Assembly (NCBI GenBank): GCA_018812625.1
Contig: JAHJDH010000029.1
Span: 1 to 39,305, forward strand
DNA from: Microcaldota archaeon
GTDB taxonomy: Archaea; Micrarchaeota; Micrarchaeia; Anstonellales; Bilamarchaeaceae
Length of the DNA stretch: 39,305 nt
Direction: 5' to 3'
Below the pieces are notes generated by a model. The model worked only from the letters and a program-made list of their open reading frames with translations. It did no database searches and had not been told where the DNA came from. Made by a program: the position numbers and the translations under genes. Positions 32,512 to 39,305 of this stretch are shown one piece after another (within the stretch, counting starts at the first letter, position 1; each line of letters opens with the position of its first letter).

Positions 32512-32601
32512 ATGAATAATGTGGTAATGATGATCAACACTGTTGAAGCAAACAACTGGAACTATTTCTTCGGCTTCTACAGCTTTAGCTTTGATTATTA
32601 G
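32512..32601 (+). CDS. Aromatic-residue leader peptide, putative attenuator peptide
   Basis: Short ORF of 29 codons from ATG 32512 or 24 codons from ATG 32527 (GTGGTAATG just upstream), stop TAG at 32599-32601. The last 14 residues are [14 protein letters not shown]: one Trp, three Tyr and five Phe. A run of aromatic codons directly upstream of the first gene of aromatic amino-acid synthesis is the hallmark of leader peptides such as bacterial TrpL and PheL. The peptide has no other recognisable domain. It is followed by overlapping RNA hairpins and a T-tract before the DAHP synthase gene. The role in sensing all three aromatic aminoacyl-tRNAs is inferred. Confidence 0.72.
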   Translation: MNNVVMMINTVEANNWNYFFGFYSFSFDY

Positions 32602-32628
32602 AAAAACCGCAAAGCTTTTTTTCTTCTT
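32587..32628 (+). terminator. Attenuator terminator: hairpin plus T-tract
   Basis: AGCTTTG (32587-32593) pairs with CAAAGCT (32610-32616), 7 bp with a 16-nt loop holding the leader stop codon. The stem runs directly into seven T (32616-32622), then CTTCTT. Oligo-U alone can terminate archaeal RNA polymerase; the stem adds a bacterial-like arrangement. Confidence 0.6.
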
Positions 32629-32638
32629 GTGGGTTTTC
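32601..32638 (+). promoter_or_regulatory. Alternative (antiterminator-like) hairpin
   Basis: GAAAAACCGCAA (32601-32612) can pair with TTGTGGGTTTTC (32627-32638): ten Watson-Crick pairs, one G-U and one mismatch, with the T-tract in its loop. It shares 32610-32612 with the terminator stem, so the two structures exclude each other. Confidence 0.5.
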
Positions 32639-32681
32639 TGATGCAAAACATATTAGTAATATTAATGGAAAGGTGTTATGG

Positions 32682-33500
32682 ATGAAAAATTTGAAATTGG
32701 CTGCCATCTCTGGCAGTAGAAGAACAACCGTTCGGGTTGGAAACGTTAAAGTAGGCTCAGGATTTACTGTAATTGCTGGACCTTGCGGGGTAGAGAGCGA
32801 GGCTCAAACACTCGAAACAGCACATGCAGTAAAGGCAGCTGGAGCAGATATGCTTCGAGGAGGAGCATTCAAACCACGAACTTCGCCATATGCTTTCCAG
32901 GGACTTGGACTTCAGGGACTCAAAATACTTGACAAGGCAAAAGAAGAAACAGGATTGCCCATTGTAACTGAGGTCATTGATCCACGGGATGTTTCATGGG
33001 TATGCGAATATGCAGATGTACTCCAGATCGGAGCAAGAAACATGCAAAACTTCTCACTGCTTCGTGAGGTCGGAAAATCAAACAAGGCAGTTCTTCTGAA
33101 AAGAGGTATGCACTCTACGATCGAGGAATGGCTAAATTGCGCAGAGTATATACTAAACGAAGGAAACCCAGATGTAATACTCTGTGAAAGAGGAATCAGG
33201 ACTTTTGAGAAATACACTAGAAATACTCTTGATATCAGTGCGGTTCCAGCAGTAAAAGAACTCACACATCTTCCAATTATTACAGATCCAACTCATGCAA
33301 CTGGAAGACTTAGCTTGATTCCATCAATGAGCCTTGCTTCAATTGCAGCAGGAGCTGATGGAATGATTGTTGAAGTGCATAGAAACCCAGCAGAAGCTCT
33401 TAGTGACAAAGACCAGGCCATGACTCCGCCCATGTTCATGGAATTGATGGCTAAAGTCAGAAAACTTGAGAAGATAATGAAAGCTGAGGGACTTAGATGA
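32682..33500 (+). CDS. aroF: 3-deoxy-7-phosphoheptulonate (DAHP) synthase, type I-beta
   Basis: 272 aa from ATG 32682 (AAAGGTG 6 nt upstream). Condenses phosphoenolpyruvate and erythrose 4-phosphate, the first step of the shikimate pathway. Motifs: [39 protein letters not shown], and [10 protein letters not shown] with metal-binding His. Only about 25 residues precede the catalytic barrel and there is no ferredoxin-like or chorismate-mutase extension, so the allosteric domain found in regulated I-beta enzymes is absent. Control at the RNA level by the upstream leader would fit that. First gene of the aro operon; overlaps aroB as ATGA. The gene letter varies between naming systems. Confidence 0.95.
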   Translation: MKNLKLAAISGSRRTTVRVGNVKVGSGFTVIAGPCGVESEAQTLETAHAVKAAGADMLRGGAFKPRTSPYAFQGLGLQGLKILDKAKEETGLPIVTEVIDPRDVSWVCEYADVLQIGARNMQNFSLLREVGKSNKAVLLKRGMHSTIEEWLNCAEYILNEGNPDVILCERGIRTFEKYTRNTLDISAVPAVKELTHLPIITDPTHATGRLSLIPSMSLASIAAGADGMIVEVHRNPAEALSDKDQAMTPPMFMELMAKVRKLEKIMKAEGLR

Positions 33501-34501
33501 AAATGAATATTGGAAACTGTGAGGTGCTTCTTGATTACCCAATTGCAAATCTGGAAAAATTAATTGGGGAGAAAAGAGCGGTAATCATCACAGATTCCAA
33601 TGTACGAAAATATCACGAAAACAAATTCCCAAAGGCTCCTGTAATAGAAATTGGCCAGGGTGAAGAGATAAAAACTCTGAAAACTCTTGAGCAAATTTAT
33701 GAAAAAATGCTCAATCTTGAGCTTGATAGAGCATCTGTAGTAATTGGAATCGGAGGCGGAATTGTCTGTGATATTGCAGGGTTTGTAGCATCAACATATT
33801 GCAGAGGCATGAAACTGATACTCGTTCCAACAACTCTCCTTGCTCAGGTAGATGCAGGAATTGGTGGAAAGAACGGAGTAAATTTCAAAGGATACAAGAA
33901 TATTATTGGAACCTTCAGGCAGCCTGATGCGGTTCTGGTTGATACAAGCTTGCTTGAAACTCTTGATCTGGAGGAGATGAAATGCGGATATGCAGAAGTA
34001 GTAAAACATGCTGCAATTGCAGATGAAAAGGCATTTGAAAATTTAGAGAATTGTGATGATTTGTTTTCAGTTTCCAATTTGAAGGACATTGTTCCGAAGT
34101 GTGCTGCTGTAAAAGTCAATGTTGTTATTGCAGATGAACATGAACATGGAGAGAGGATGAAGCTTAATTTTGGACATACAATAGGCCATGCAGTGGAAAA
34201 AATCCTAAAGCTTCCACATGGACAAGCAGTTGCAATTGGAATGGTTGCTGAGGGAAAAATTGCAGTTCAAAGGGGACTGTTAGGTGAAAAGGAAATGTCA
34301 AGACTTGAAAATTTGCTTGAAAAAATAGGACTTGGAACAAAGGCAAAGATGGATGCAAAGGAAGTTGTTGATGCTATTCGCCACGATAAAAAAAGAAGAG
34401 ATGAAAGCCTGAAGATGCCGCTACTTTGTGGGATTGGGAATGCAAAAATTGTCGAAGTTTCTCTAGAGGAGATGGAGAGGGTCATTAATGATTTGTACTA
34501 G
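33497..34501 (+). CDS. aroB: 3-dehydroquinate synthase
   Basis: 334 aa NAD- and metal-dependent enzyme converting DAHP to 3-dehydroquinate. NAD-binding [16 protein letters not shown], the segment [21 protein letters not shown] (here by its ends LVPTTLL and GGKNGVN), and metal-ligand motifs [10 protein letters not shown] and [10 protein letters not shown] are all intact. This is the bacterial-type route through DAHP. Many euryarchaea instead use the aldol-based AroA'/AroB' pathway, so the presence of DAHP synthase plus canonical AroB is notable. Overlaps aroD by 14 bp. Confidence 0.96.
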   Translation: MKMNIGNCEVLLDYPIANLEKLIGEKRAVIITDSNVRKYHENKFPKAPVIEIGQGEEIKTLKTLEQIYEKMLNLELDRASVVIGIGGGIVCDIAGFVASTYCRGMKLILVPTTLLAQVDAGIGGKNGVNFKGYKNIIGTFRQPDAVLVDTSLLETLDLEEMKCGYAEVVKHAAIADEKAFENLENCDDLFSVSNLKDIVPKCAAVKVNVVIADEHEHGERMKLNFGHTIGHAVEKILKLPHGQAVAIGMVAEGKIAVQRGLLGEKEMSRLENLLEKIGLGTKAKMDAKEVVDAIRHDKKRRDESLKMPLLCGIGNAKIVEVSLEEMERVINDLY

Positions 34502-35123
34502 CATTGCAGAGGAAGGACTAGAAGCTTGTTTGAAGGCCCTAGACTCATTAGAATTTGCAGAGGTTAGACTTGACAAGACAAAATTAAGTGAAAAAGAAGT
34601 AGTGCAGATATTTTCAACTTCAAAAAAACTAATTGCCACTTATAGAGAAGGAGATGAACAAGAGATACGAGAGAAAACATTGATGCTGGCAATAGATTCT
34701 GGAGCTTCAATGGTTGATATTGAATTGGAATCAACAGAAGAATATAGAAAAAAGATAATTGCAAAGGCCAGGGAAAAGAACTGTGAAGTAATAATTTCAT
34801 ACCATAATTATGAACAAACGCCATCAAGAAATGAGCTTGAAAAAATAATCGAACAATGTTTTGAGAAGGGAGCAGATATTGCAAAAATTGCGTGTAAAGT
34901 AAATTCTGAGAAAGATAATGCAAGGCTTCTTGGGCTTCTTGACTGTGAGAAGAAACTGGTAGTTATTGGAATGGGAAGGCTTGGCAGAGTGACCCGTATT
35001 TTAGGCCCTCTTCTTGGAAGTAAATTTACATTTGCATCAGCTGGTACTGGAAAGGAAACTGCAGAAGGGCAATTGAGCAAAAAGGAAATGGAAGAAATTC
35101 TGGAGGTTTTGAAAAATGACTGA
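34488..35123 (+). CDS. aroD: 3-dehydroquinate dehydratase, type I
   Basis: 211 aa class I (Schiff-base) dehydratase. EVRLDKT at the first strand, ATYREGDE, the catalytic His in IISYHNYEQTP and the Schiff-base Lys in IAKIACKV are visible. Slightly shorter than bacterial AroD (~250 aa), as in other archaea. The start lies inside the end of aroB, and the end overlaps aroE/K by 8 bp. Confidence 0.95.
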   Translation: MICTSIAEEGLEACLKALDSLEFAEVRLDKTKLSEKEVVQIFSTSKKLIATYREGDEQEIREKTLMLAIDSGASMVDIELESTEEYRKKIIAKAREKNCEVIISYHNYEQTPSRNELEKIIEQCFEKGADIAKIACKVNSEKDNARLLGLLDCEKKLVVIGMGRLGRVTRILGPLLGSKFTFASAGTGKETAEGQLSKKEMEEILEVLKND

Positions 35124-36441
35124 AGAGCCGGCAGAATTGTTTGCAGTAATTGGAAAACCAGTTCTCCACAGCAAAAGCCCTCAGATGCACAATGCAGCAA
35201 TCAAAGAATTGGGATTGCATGCCCATTATATTAGACTGGCAGCAGACAGTCCAAAAGAGGCACTGGAAACGGCAAGATTAGCTGGAATTACTGGAATGAG
35301 CATCACAGCACCATTCAAGAACATAATTGGGTATGTCGACGAAGTAGACCCAATTGCAGAAAAAATCAAGGCAGTAAACACAGTAGTGATAACGCCTGAG
35401 AAAACAATTGGATATAATACAGATGCACATGGAGTTGCTCATTCGATCATTGCAAAAGGAGTAGAGATTAAAGGAAAAAAAGTAGTCGTGCTTGGGGCAG
35501 GAGGAGCTTCCAAAGCAGCAATAGTTGCAATGATTGAGCACGGAGCAAAAGTTACTGTCGCAAACAGAACAGTTGAAAAGGCAAAAGAATTAGCACAAGA
35601 ATTTGGCATCTCTTATTCATCACTAGATCCAGAAGAACTGAAGAAAGCTCTTGAGAAGTGCAGTATTATCATCGGATGTCTTAGCACCGGAGAGAGAGTA
35701 GTTCCAAAAGATTTGCTAAAGCCAGAAATGGCAATTTTTGATGCATATTATTCGGTTGAATCTTATCTAGTAAAAGATGGAAAAGAAGCTGGATGCAAAA
35801 TGATTGATGCAGGAGACTGGTTGGTTTACCAGGGACTGGTTGCATTTGAACTATTTACAGGGAAAAAAGCACCTGAGAAGACAATGAGGGATGCTGTAAA
35901 CAGTGCACAGTTAAGCCAAGGACAAAGAAACATTTCACTTGTTGGATTTATGGGAAGTGGAAAGGATACAATAGCAAAGGAGATTTCTGGCAAAACTGAA
36001 CAGGTAATTTTTGACATTGATAGAGAGATTGAGAATATCGCAGGTAAACCAATCAAGGAGATTTTTGAAACAGATGGAGAGGAGGAATTCCGTATTCTTG
36101 AGAGCAGAGTTTTATCGGATATAAAAAATCAGAAAAATATAATTGTTAATTGTGGCGGAGGAGTAATAATGAGAAAGAAAAATCGAAAGCTCCTCAAAGA
36201 AAATTCTCTTGTAGTCTGGCTATGGGCAAGTCCAAAAACGATTCTGGAGAGAGTACCAAAAGATGGATCTCGCCCGCTGCTAGAAGTAGAGAACCCAATA
36301 CGGATTATTGAAAAGCTTCTTGGAACAAGAAAATGCCAATATGCAGAAGTATCAGACATGATGATTAACACGGATGGAAAAAGTCCAAAAGAAATCTCAG
36401 AGAGGATAATCTATGAAATCAATAAAACCTTCAAAAATTAA
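35116..36441 (+). CDS. aroE-aroK: Shikimate dehydrogenase-shikimate kinase fusion
   Basis: 441 aa with two enzymes in one chain. AroE part about 1-268: shikimate-binding HSKSPQMHN, catalytic Lys 68 (TAPFK) and Asp 103 (NTDAHG), NADP loop GAGGAS at 127-132. AroK part about 272-441: P-loop GFMGSGKDT at 277-285, DIDREIENIAG, GGG at 347-349 and the LID-like KDGSRPLL. The kinase is the bacterial P-loop family, not the GHMP-type shikimate kinase usual in archaea. In Walker A the residue after Lys is Asp 284, with Thr next, instead of the usual Ser/Thr. The join follows pathway order (steps 4 and 5). Overlaps aroA by 29 bp. Confidence 0.95.
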   Translation: MTEEPAELFAVIGKPVLHSKSPQMHNAAIKELGLHAHYIRLAADSPKEALETARLAGITGMSITAPFKNIIGYVDEVDPIAEKIKAVNTVVITPEKTIGYNTDAHGVAHSIIAKGVEIKGKKVVVLGAGGASKAAIVAMIEHGAKVTVANRTVEKAKELAQEFGISYSSLDPEELKKALEKCSIIIGCLSTGERVVPKDLLKPEMAIFDAYYSVESYLVKDGKEAGCKMIDAGDWLVYQGLVAFELFTGKKAPEKTMRDAVNSAQLSQGQRNISLVGFMGSGKDTIAKEISGKTEQVIFDIDREIENIAGKPIKEIFETDGEEEFRILESRVLSDIKNQKNIIVNCGGGVIMRKKNRKLLKENSLVVWLWASPKTILERVPKDGSRPLLEVENPIRIIEKLLGTRKCQYAEVSDMMINTDGKSPKEISERIIYEINKTFKN

Positions 36442-37657
36442 TGGTAGAATTCTTGCTCCGCCTTCAAAGAGCATGATGCAGCGTGCCTTGATTGCAGCAA
36501 TGCTTGCAGAAGATGAATCAGTAATTACTAATCCAAGTTTTTGTAGTGATTCAGAAGCTACCATCGGAGTAATTGGAACTCTTGGAGCAAAAGTTGAATA
36601 TAATGAGAAAAAGATTACTATCCAGGGGGGAGGAATGCCGCTTGGAGATATACTTGATTGCGGAGAATCCGGAACGTGTTTGAGGATTATTTCGATAATA
36701 GCAGGACTCTATGATAATGAGATAACTGTAACAGGACACGGCTCTTTGAAAAGCAGGCCCATGCATATGATTGAAGAGGTATTATTTGAAGCTGGAGTTG
36801 TATGCAAAACAGCTGATGGTAAGCTGCCTCTGACAATAAAGGGACCTATGATTGGGGGCGAAATGGAAGTTGATGGATCAGAAAGTTCGCAGCATATTAG
36901 TGGACTTTTAATGGCACTTCCCCTGTGCACTGAAGACTCAAAACTGAATGTGAAAAATCTCAAGAGCAAGCCGTATGTGAAGATGACTATTGAGCTTCTT
37001 AGAGACTTTGGCGTTCGGATCAATGCAGATAATAATCTTGAGAAAATTGAAATCAAAGGAAAGCAAAGGTACAAGTCAAGAAGATATAATATCGAAGGAG
37101 ATTGGTCGGGAGTATCATTTTTGCTAGTTGCAGGAGCAATTGCAGGTGAAGCGAGAATACGCGGACTAAACATGAAATCATCTCAGGCAGACATTGCAAT
37201 ATTGAAAGCTTTGAAAAAAGCTGGTGCTATAGTTCGAGAAAACCAGGATTCGGCAATTGTTGAGAAAAATGAACTTATTGCATTTGAATTTGACGCAACA
37301 GACTGTCCTGATCTCTTTCCCCCACTTGCAGTACTTGCATGTAATTGTAAGGGAAAAAGTATAATCACTGGAACAGAAAGACTCAAGCACAAAGAAAGCG
37401 ACAGGGCAGCTGTTCTGGTTGAAGAGTTATCTGCTATCGGGGCAAATATTAAAGTTGAAGGAAATCAAATGATAATAGAGGGAAATAAATTGAAAGGAGG
37501 AACAATCAATTCACATAACGATCATCGAATTGCTATGGCAGGAGCAATTGCAGCTTTAACATGCAAAGGCCAAGTTGAGATTACAGATGAAGAATGCATA
37601 TCAAAATCATATCCAAAATTCTTTGATGATTTGGAGAATATGAAGGTGAGAGAATGA
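36413..37657 (+). CDS. aroA: 5-enolpyruvylshikimate-3-phosphate synthase
   Basis: 414 aa, two inverted domains. Condenses shikimate 3-phosphate with phosphoenolpyruvate. Motifs: APPSKSMMQRALIAA, DCGESGTCLRI, SRPMHMIEE, SSQHISGLLMALP, ERLKHKESDR, HNDHRIAMA. Length is typical. The 29-bp overlap with aroE/K is longer than other overlaps in the operon; its start at ATG 36413 preserves the conserved N-terminus, so the overlap is real. Overlaps aroC by 4 bp. Confidence 0.96.
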   Translation: MKSIKPSKINGRILAPPSKSMMQRALIAAMLAEDESVITNPSFCSDSEATIGVIGTLGAKVEYNEKKITIQGGGMPLGDILDCGESGTCLRIISIIAGLYDNEITVTGHGSLKSRPMHMIEEVLFEAGVVCKTADGKLPLTIKGPMIGGEMEVDGSESSQHISGLLMALPLCTEDSKLNVKNLKSKPYVKMTIELLRDFGVRINADNNLEKIEIKGKQRYKSRRYNIEGDWSGVSFLLVAGAIAGEARIRGLNMKSSQADIAILKALKKAGAIVRENQDSAIVEKNELIAFEFDATDCPDLFPPLAVLACNCKGKSIITGTERLKHKESDRAAVLVEELSAIGANIKVEGNQMIIEGNKLKGGTINSHNDHRIAMAGAIAALTCKGQVEITDEECISKSYPKFFDDLENMKVRE

Positions 37658-38631
37658 ATATTTTTGGAAAGATGTTTAGAGTAAGTATTTACGGAGAATC
37701 TCACGGCAAGGAAGTTGGAATAGTAATTGACGGATGCCCAAGTGGACAGAAGATATCAGACAACGATTTCAAAGTAGATCTTGATCGAAGAAAAAGCGGC
37801 GCACTTGGAACAACTACAAGAAAAGAACCAGATATTCCGATTATCAAAAGCGGCATATGGAATGGAATGAGTACAGGTTCTCCAATTTGCATAGCATTCG
37901 AGAACAAAGATGTAAAATCCAAAGATTATTCTAGTATTAAAGATACCCCAAGACCAGGACATGCAGATTTTGTAGCTTTTCAAAAAAGCAATGGATTTAA
38001 TGATTACCGAGGTGGGGGACATTTTTCCGGCAGACTTACTGCTCCTCTTGTCGCAGCTGGAGTAATTGCAAAAAAGATCATTGGAAAAATAAAAGTTGAG
38101 GCAAAACTAATTGAAGTCTCTGGATCTGATGATTTTGAAAAGGAAATAAGCAAAGCAGTCAAAGATGAAGATTCAGTAGGTGGAATTATAGAATGCAGAA
38201 TAAGCAATGTTCCAGTAGGGCTTGGAGAACCATTCTTTGATTCAATTGAATCAGAATTATCTCATGCAATATTTTCGATTCCTGGAATCAAGGGAATTGA
38301 ATTCGGAGCAGGTTTTGATGGGACAAAAATAAGAGGAAGCGTTTTCAACGACGAAATAATTGATGATAGTGGAAAAACAGATACAAATAATTCTGGTGGA
38401 ATAAACGGCGGGATCACAAATGGAAATGAGATTGTATTTAGAGTAGCTGTAAGGCCAACTGCCAGCATAAAAAAACCACTTAGAACAATAGATTTGCAAA
38501 GTGGAAAAATGAAAAAAATAAGTACTGAGGGAAGGCATGATGCATGTATTGCAGTTCGAGTGCCAGTTGTGGTAGAAGCTACTGCTGCGATTGTACTAGC
38601 AGATATGATAATTAGAAAAAATTCGAGGTGA
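37654..38631 (+). CDS. aroC: Chorismate synthase
   Basis: 325 aa. FMN-dependent enzyme forming chorismate. Signatures: YGESHGKEVGIVIDGCP, RRKSGALGTTTRKEPD, RPGHADF, GGGHFSGRLTAP, and the late GRHDACIAVR and RPTASIKK. Somewhat shorter than typical (~360 aa), the loss being in surface loops. Last common-pathway enzyme; its product feeds both trpE and pheA in this window. Confidence 0.96.
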   Translation: MNIFGKMFRVSIYGESHGKEVGIVIDGCPSGQKISDNDFKVDLDRRKSGALGTTTRKEPDIPIIKSGIWNGMSTGSPICIAFENKDVKSKDYSSIKDTPRPGHADFVAFQKSNGFNDYRGGGHFSGRLTAPLVAAGVIAKKIIGKIKVEAKLIEVSGSDDFEKEISKAVKDEDSVGGIIECRISNVPVGLGEPFFDSIESELSHAIFSIPGIKGIEFGAGFDGTKIRGSVFNDEIIDDSGKTDTNNSGGINGGITNGNEIVFRVAVRPTASIKKPLRTIDLQSGKMKKISTEGRHDACIAVRVPVVVEATAAIVLADMIIRKNSR

Positions 38632-38636
38632 AATGA

Positions 38637-39305
38637 ATGAGACTTGAAAAATTGAGAAAGGAAATAGATGGGATTGATGCTGAGCTGATTAAACTTCTGA
38701 ATAAGAGAATGGAAACAACTTTAATGACAAAAAATTTCAAAACAGAAACTCAAGATCCAAAAAGAGAGGAAGAGGTACTTGAAAAAATTCAGAAATATTC
38801 AGGGGGAATTCTTAGTAAGGAGTTTACAAATGAGCTTTACAGTAAGATCATAAGTGAATCAAAGGAACTTCAGAAGAAAAAACTGAAACTGATAGGGTTT
38901 CAGGGAGAGCATGGAGCATATAGTGAAATTGCAGTAAAAAACTATGATCCAAAAGCAGTATCAATTCCGCACAAATCATTCTCGGATGTATTTGAGGGAG
39001 TAGCAAGTGGGGAACTTGATCTTGGGATTGTACCAGTTGAAAATTCTCTTGCTGGGCTTGTATCTTCAGTAAATGATCTACTGACAAGAACAGACCTTCA
39101 TGTAATTGGAGAAATAAGAGTGCCAATTCACCATTGCCTGCTGGCATATCCAGGAACGGAATATAGAGACCTCAAAGTAACGATTTCGCATCCTCAGGCA
39201 CTTGCACAATGCAGAGGATTCATTTCAAGAAACAAACTGGAAGCAAGAGAGCATTATGATACAGCAGGTTCTGCAATGGCTGTTGCAAGAGATAAGCCAG
39301 CAGCA
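38637..39305 (+). CDS. pheA: Bifunctional chorismate mutase-prephenate dehydratase (cut at right edge)
   Basis: Starts at ATG 38637 (GAGGTGA 5 nt upstream) and is open to the window end, 223 codons so far. AroQ-type chorismate mutase helices span about 1-85 (LRKEIDGIDAELIKLLNKR). The prephenate dehydratase domain begins near 85 with LIGFQGEHGAYSEIA and contains VPVENSLAGLV and ISHPQALAQC. Remaining parts expected outside the window are the TRDNTRF-type motif and the ACT regulatory domain. It directs chorismate to phenylalanine. Confidence 0.95.
   Translation, partial: MRLEKLRKEIDGIDAELIKLLNKRMETTLMTKNFKTETQDPKREEEVLEKIQKYSGGILSKEFTNELYSKIISESKELQKKKLKLIGFQGEHGAYSEIAVKNYDPKAVSIPHKSFSDVFEGVASGELDLGIVPVENSLAGLVSSVNDLLTRTDLHVIGEIRVPIHHCLLAYPGTEYRDLKVTISHPQALAQCRGFISRNKLEAREHYDTAGSAMAVARDKPAA

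Noticed and set aside
1-39305. CRISPR arrays, insertion sequences, rRNA genes
   Set aside because: No regularly spaced repeats, transposase-like ORFs, terminal inverted repeats or rRNA-like stretches were seen on either strand.

Overview
The window is archaeal. It carries transcription factor E, Sec61-beta, a PAC2-family protein, a beta-CASP RNase, a DUF460 protein, an archaeal-type intron in a tRNA gene, and many start codons lying about 26 nt from a TATA-like element, as in leaderless archaeal mRNAs. The DNA is AT-rich and very compact, with frequent ATGA overlaps. Lysine/alanine-rich tails, several orphan archaeal families and bacterial-type shikimate genes are compatible with a DPANN-like lineage that keeps a large biosynthetic capacity. 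The sequence alone does not fix the phylum.

Layout: (1) 95-2885, forward: GT4 glycosyltransferase, RNase H-fold DUF460 domain, TFE, Nudix hydrolase. (2) 2882-10512, reverse: purB followed by a five-gene membrane/ATPase cluster. That cluster holds a PrgI/VirB4-N-like membrane protein, a VirB4/HerA ATPase, a two-TM protein, a coiled-coil/winged-helix protein and an 856-aa two-TM protein; it resembles a reduced type IV secretion-like machine. (3) 10702-14701: HEAT-like protein, AbrB/winged-helix-like protein, HD phosphohydrolase, an unlisted Sec61-beta on the reverse strand, and PAC2. (4) 14703-19300: a PRTase-SLOG fusion, a peroxiredoxin/superoxide reductase/ferritin operon divergent from an Lrp-like regulator, and an arginase-fold protein. 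(5) 19301-24255: a GC-richer lipoprotein gene, an intron-containing tRNA-Leu(UAA), a 42-aa Lys-rich protein, an M24 peptidase, two more lipoproteins, and a PIN plus small membrane protein pair. (6) 24257-26830: ACT protein, SufT-like protein, beta-CASP RNase and a TrpY-like ACT regulator. (7) 26893-39305: trpE-G-D-C-B-A, then DAHP synthase-aroB-aroD-aroE/K-aroA-aroC-pheA, in pathway order.

The aromatic region is the most striking part. A TrpY-like regulator diverges from trpE, and two TGTACA boxes 10 bp apart lie between them. Between trpA and the DAHP synthase gene there is a TATA-like element, a 24- to 29-codon ORF with 9 aromatic codons (1 Trp, 3 Tyr, 5 Phe) in its last 14 codons, and two mutually exclusive hairpins, one of them directly followed by seven T. 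This has the layout of a translation-coupled attenuator for all three aromatic amino acids. I know of no characterised archaeal example. trpF is absent from the cluster.
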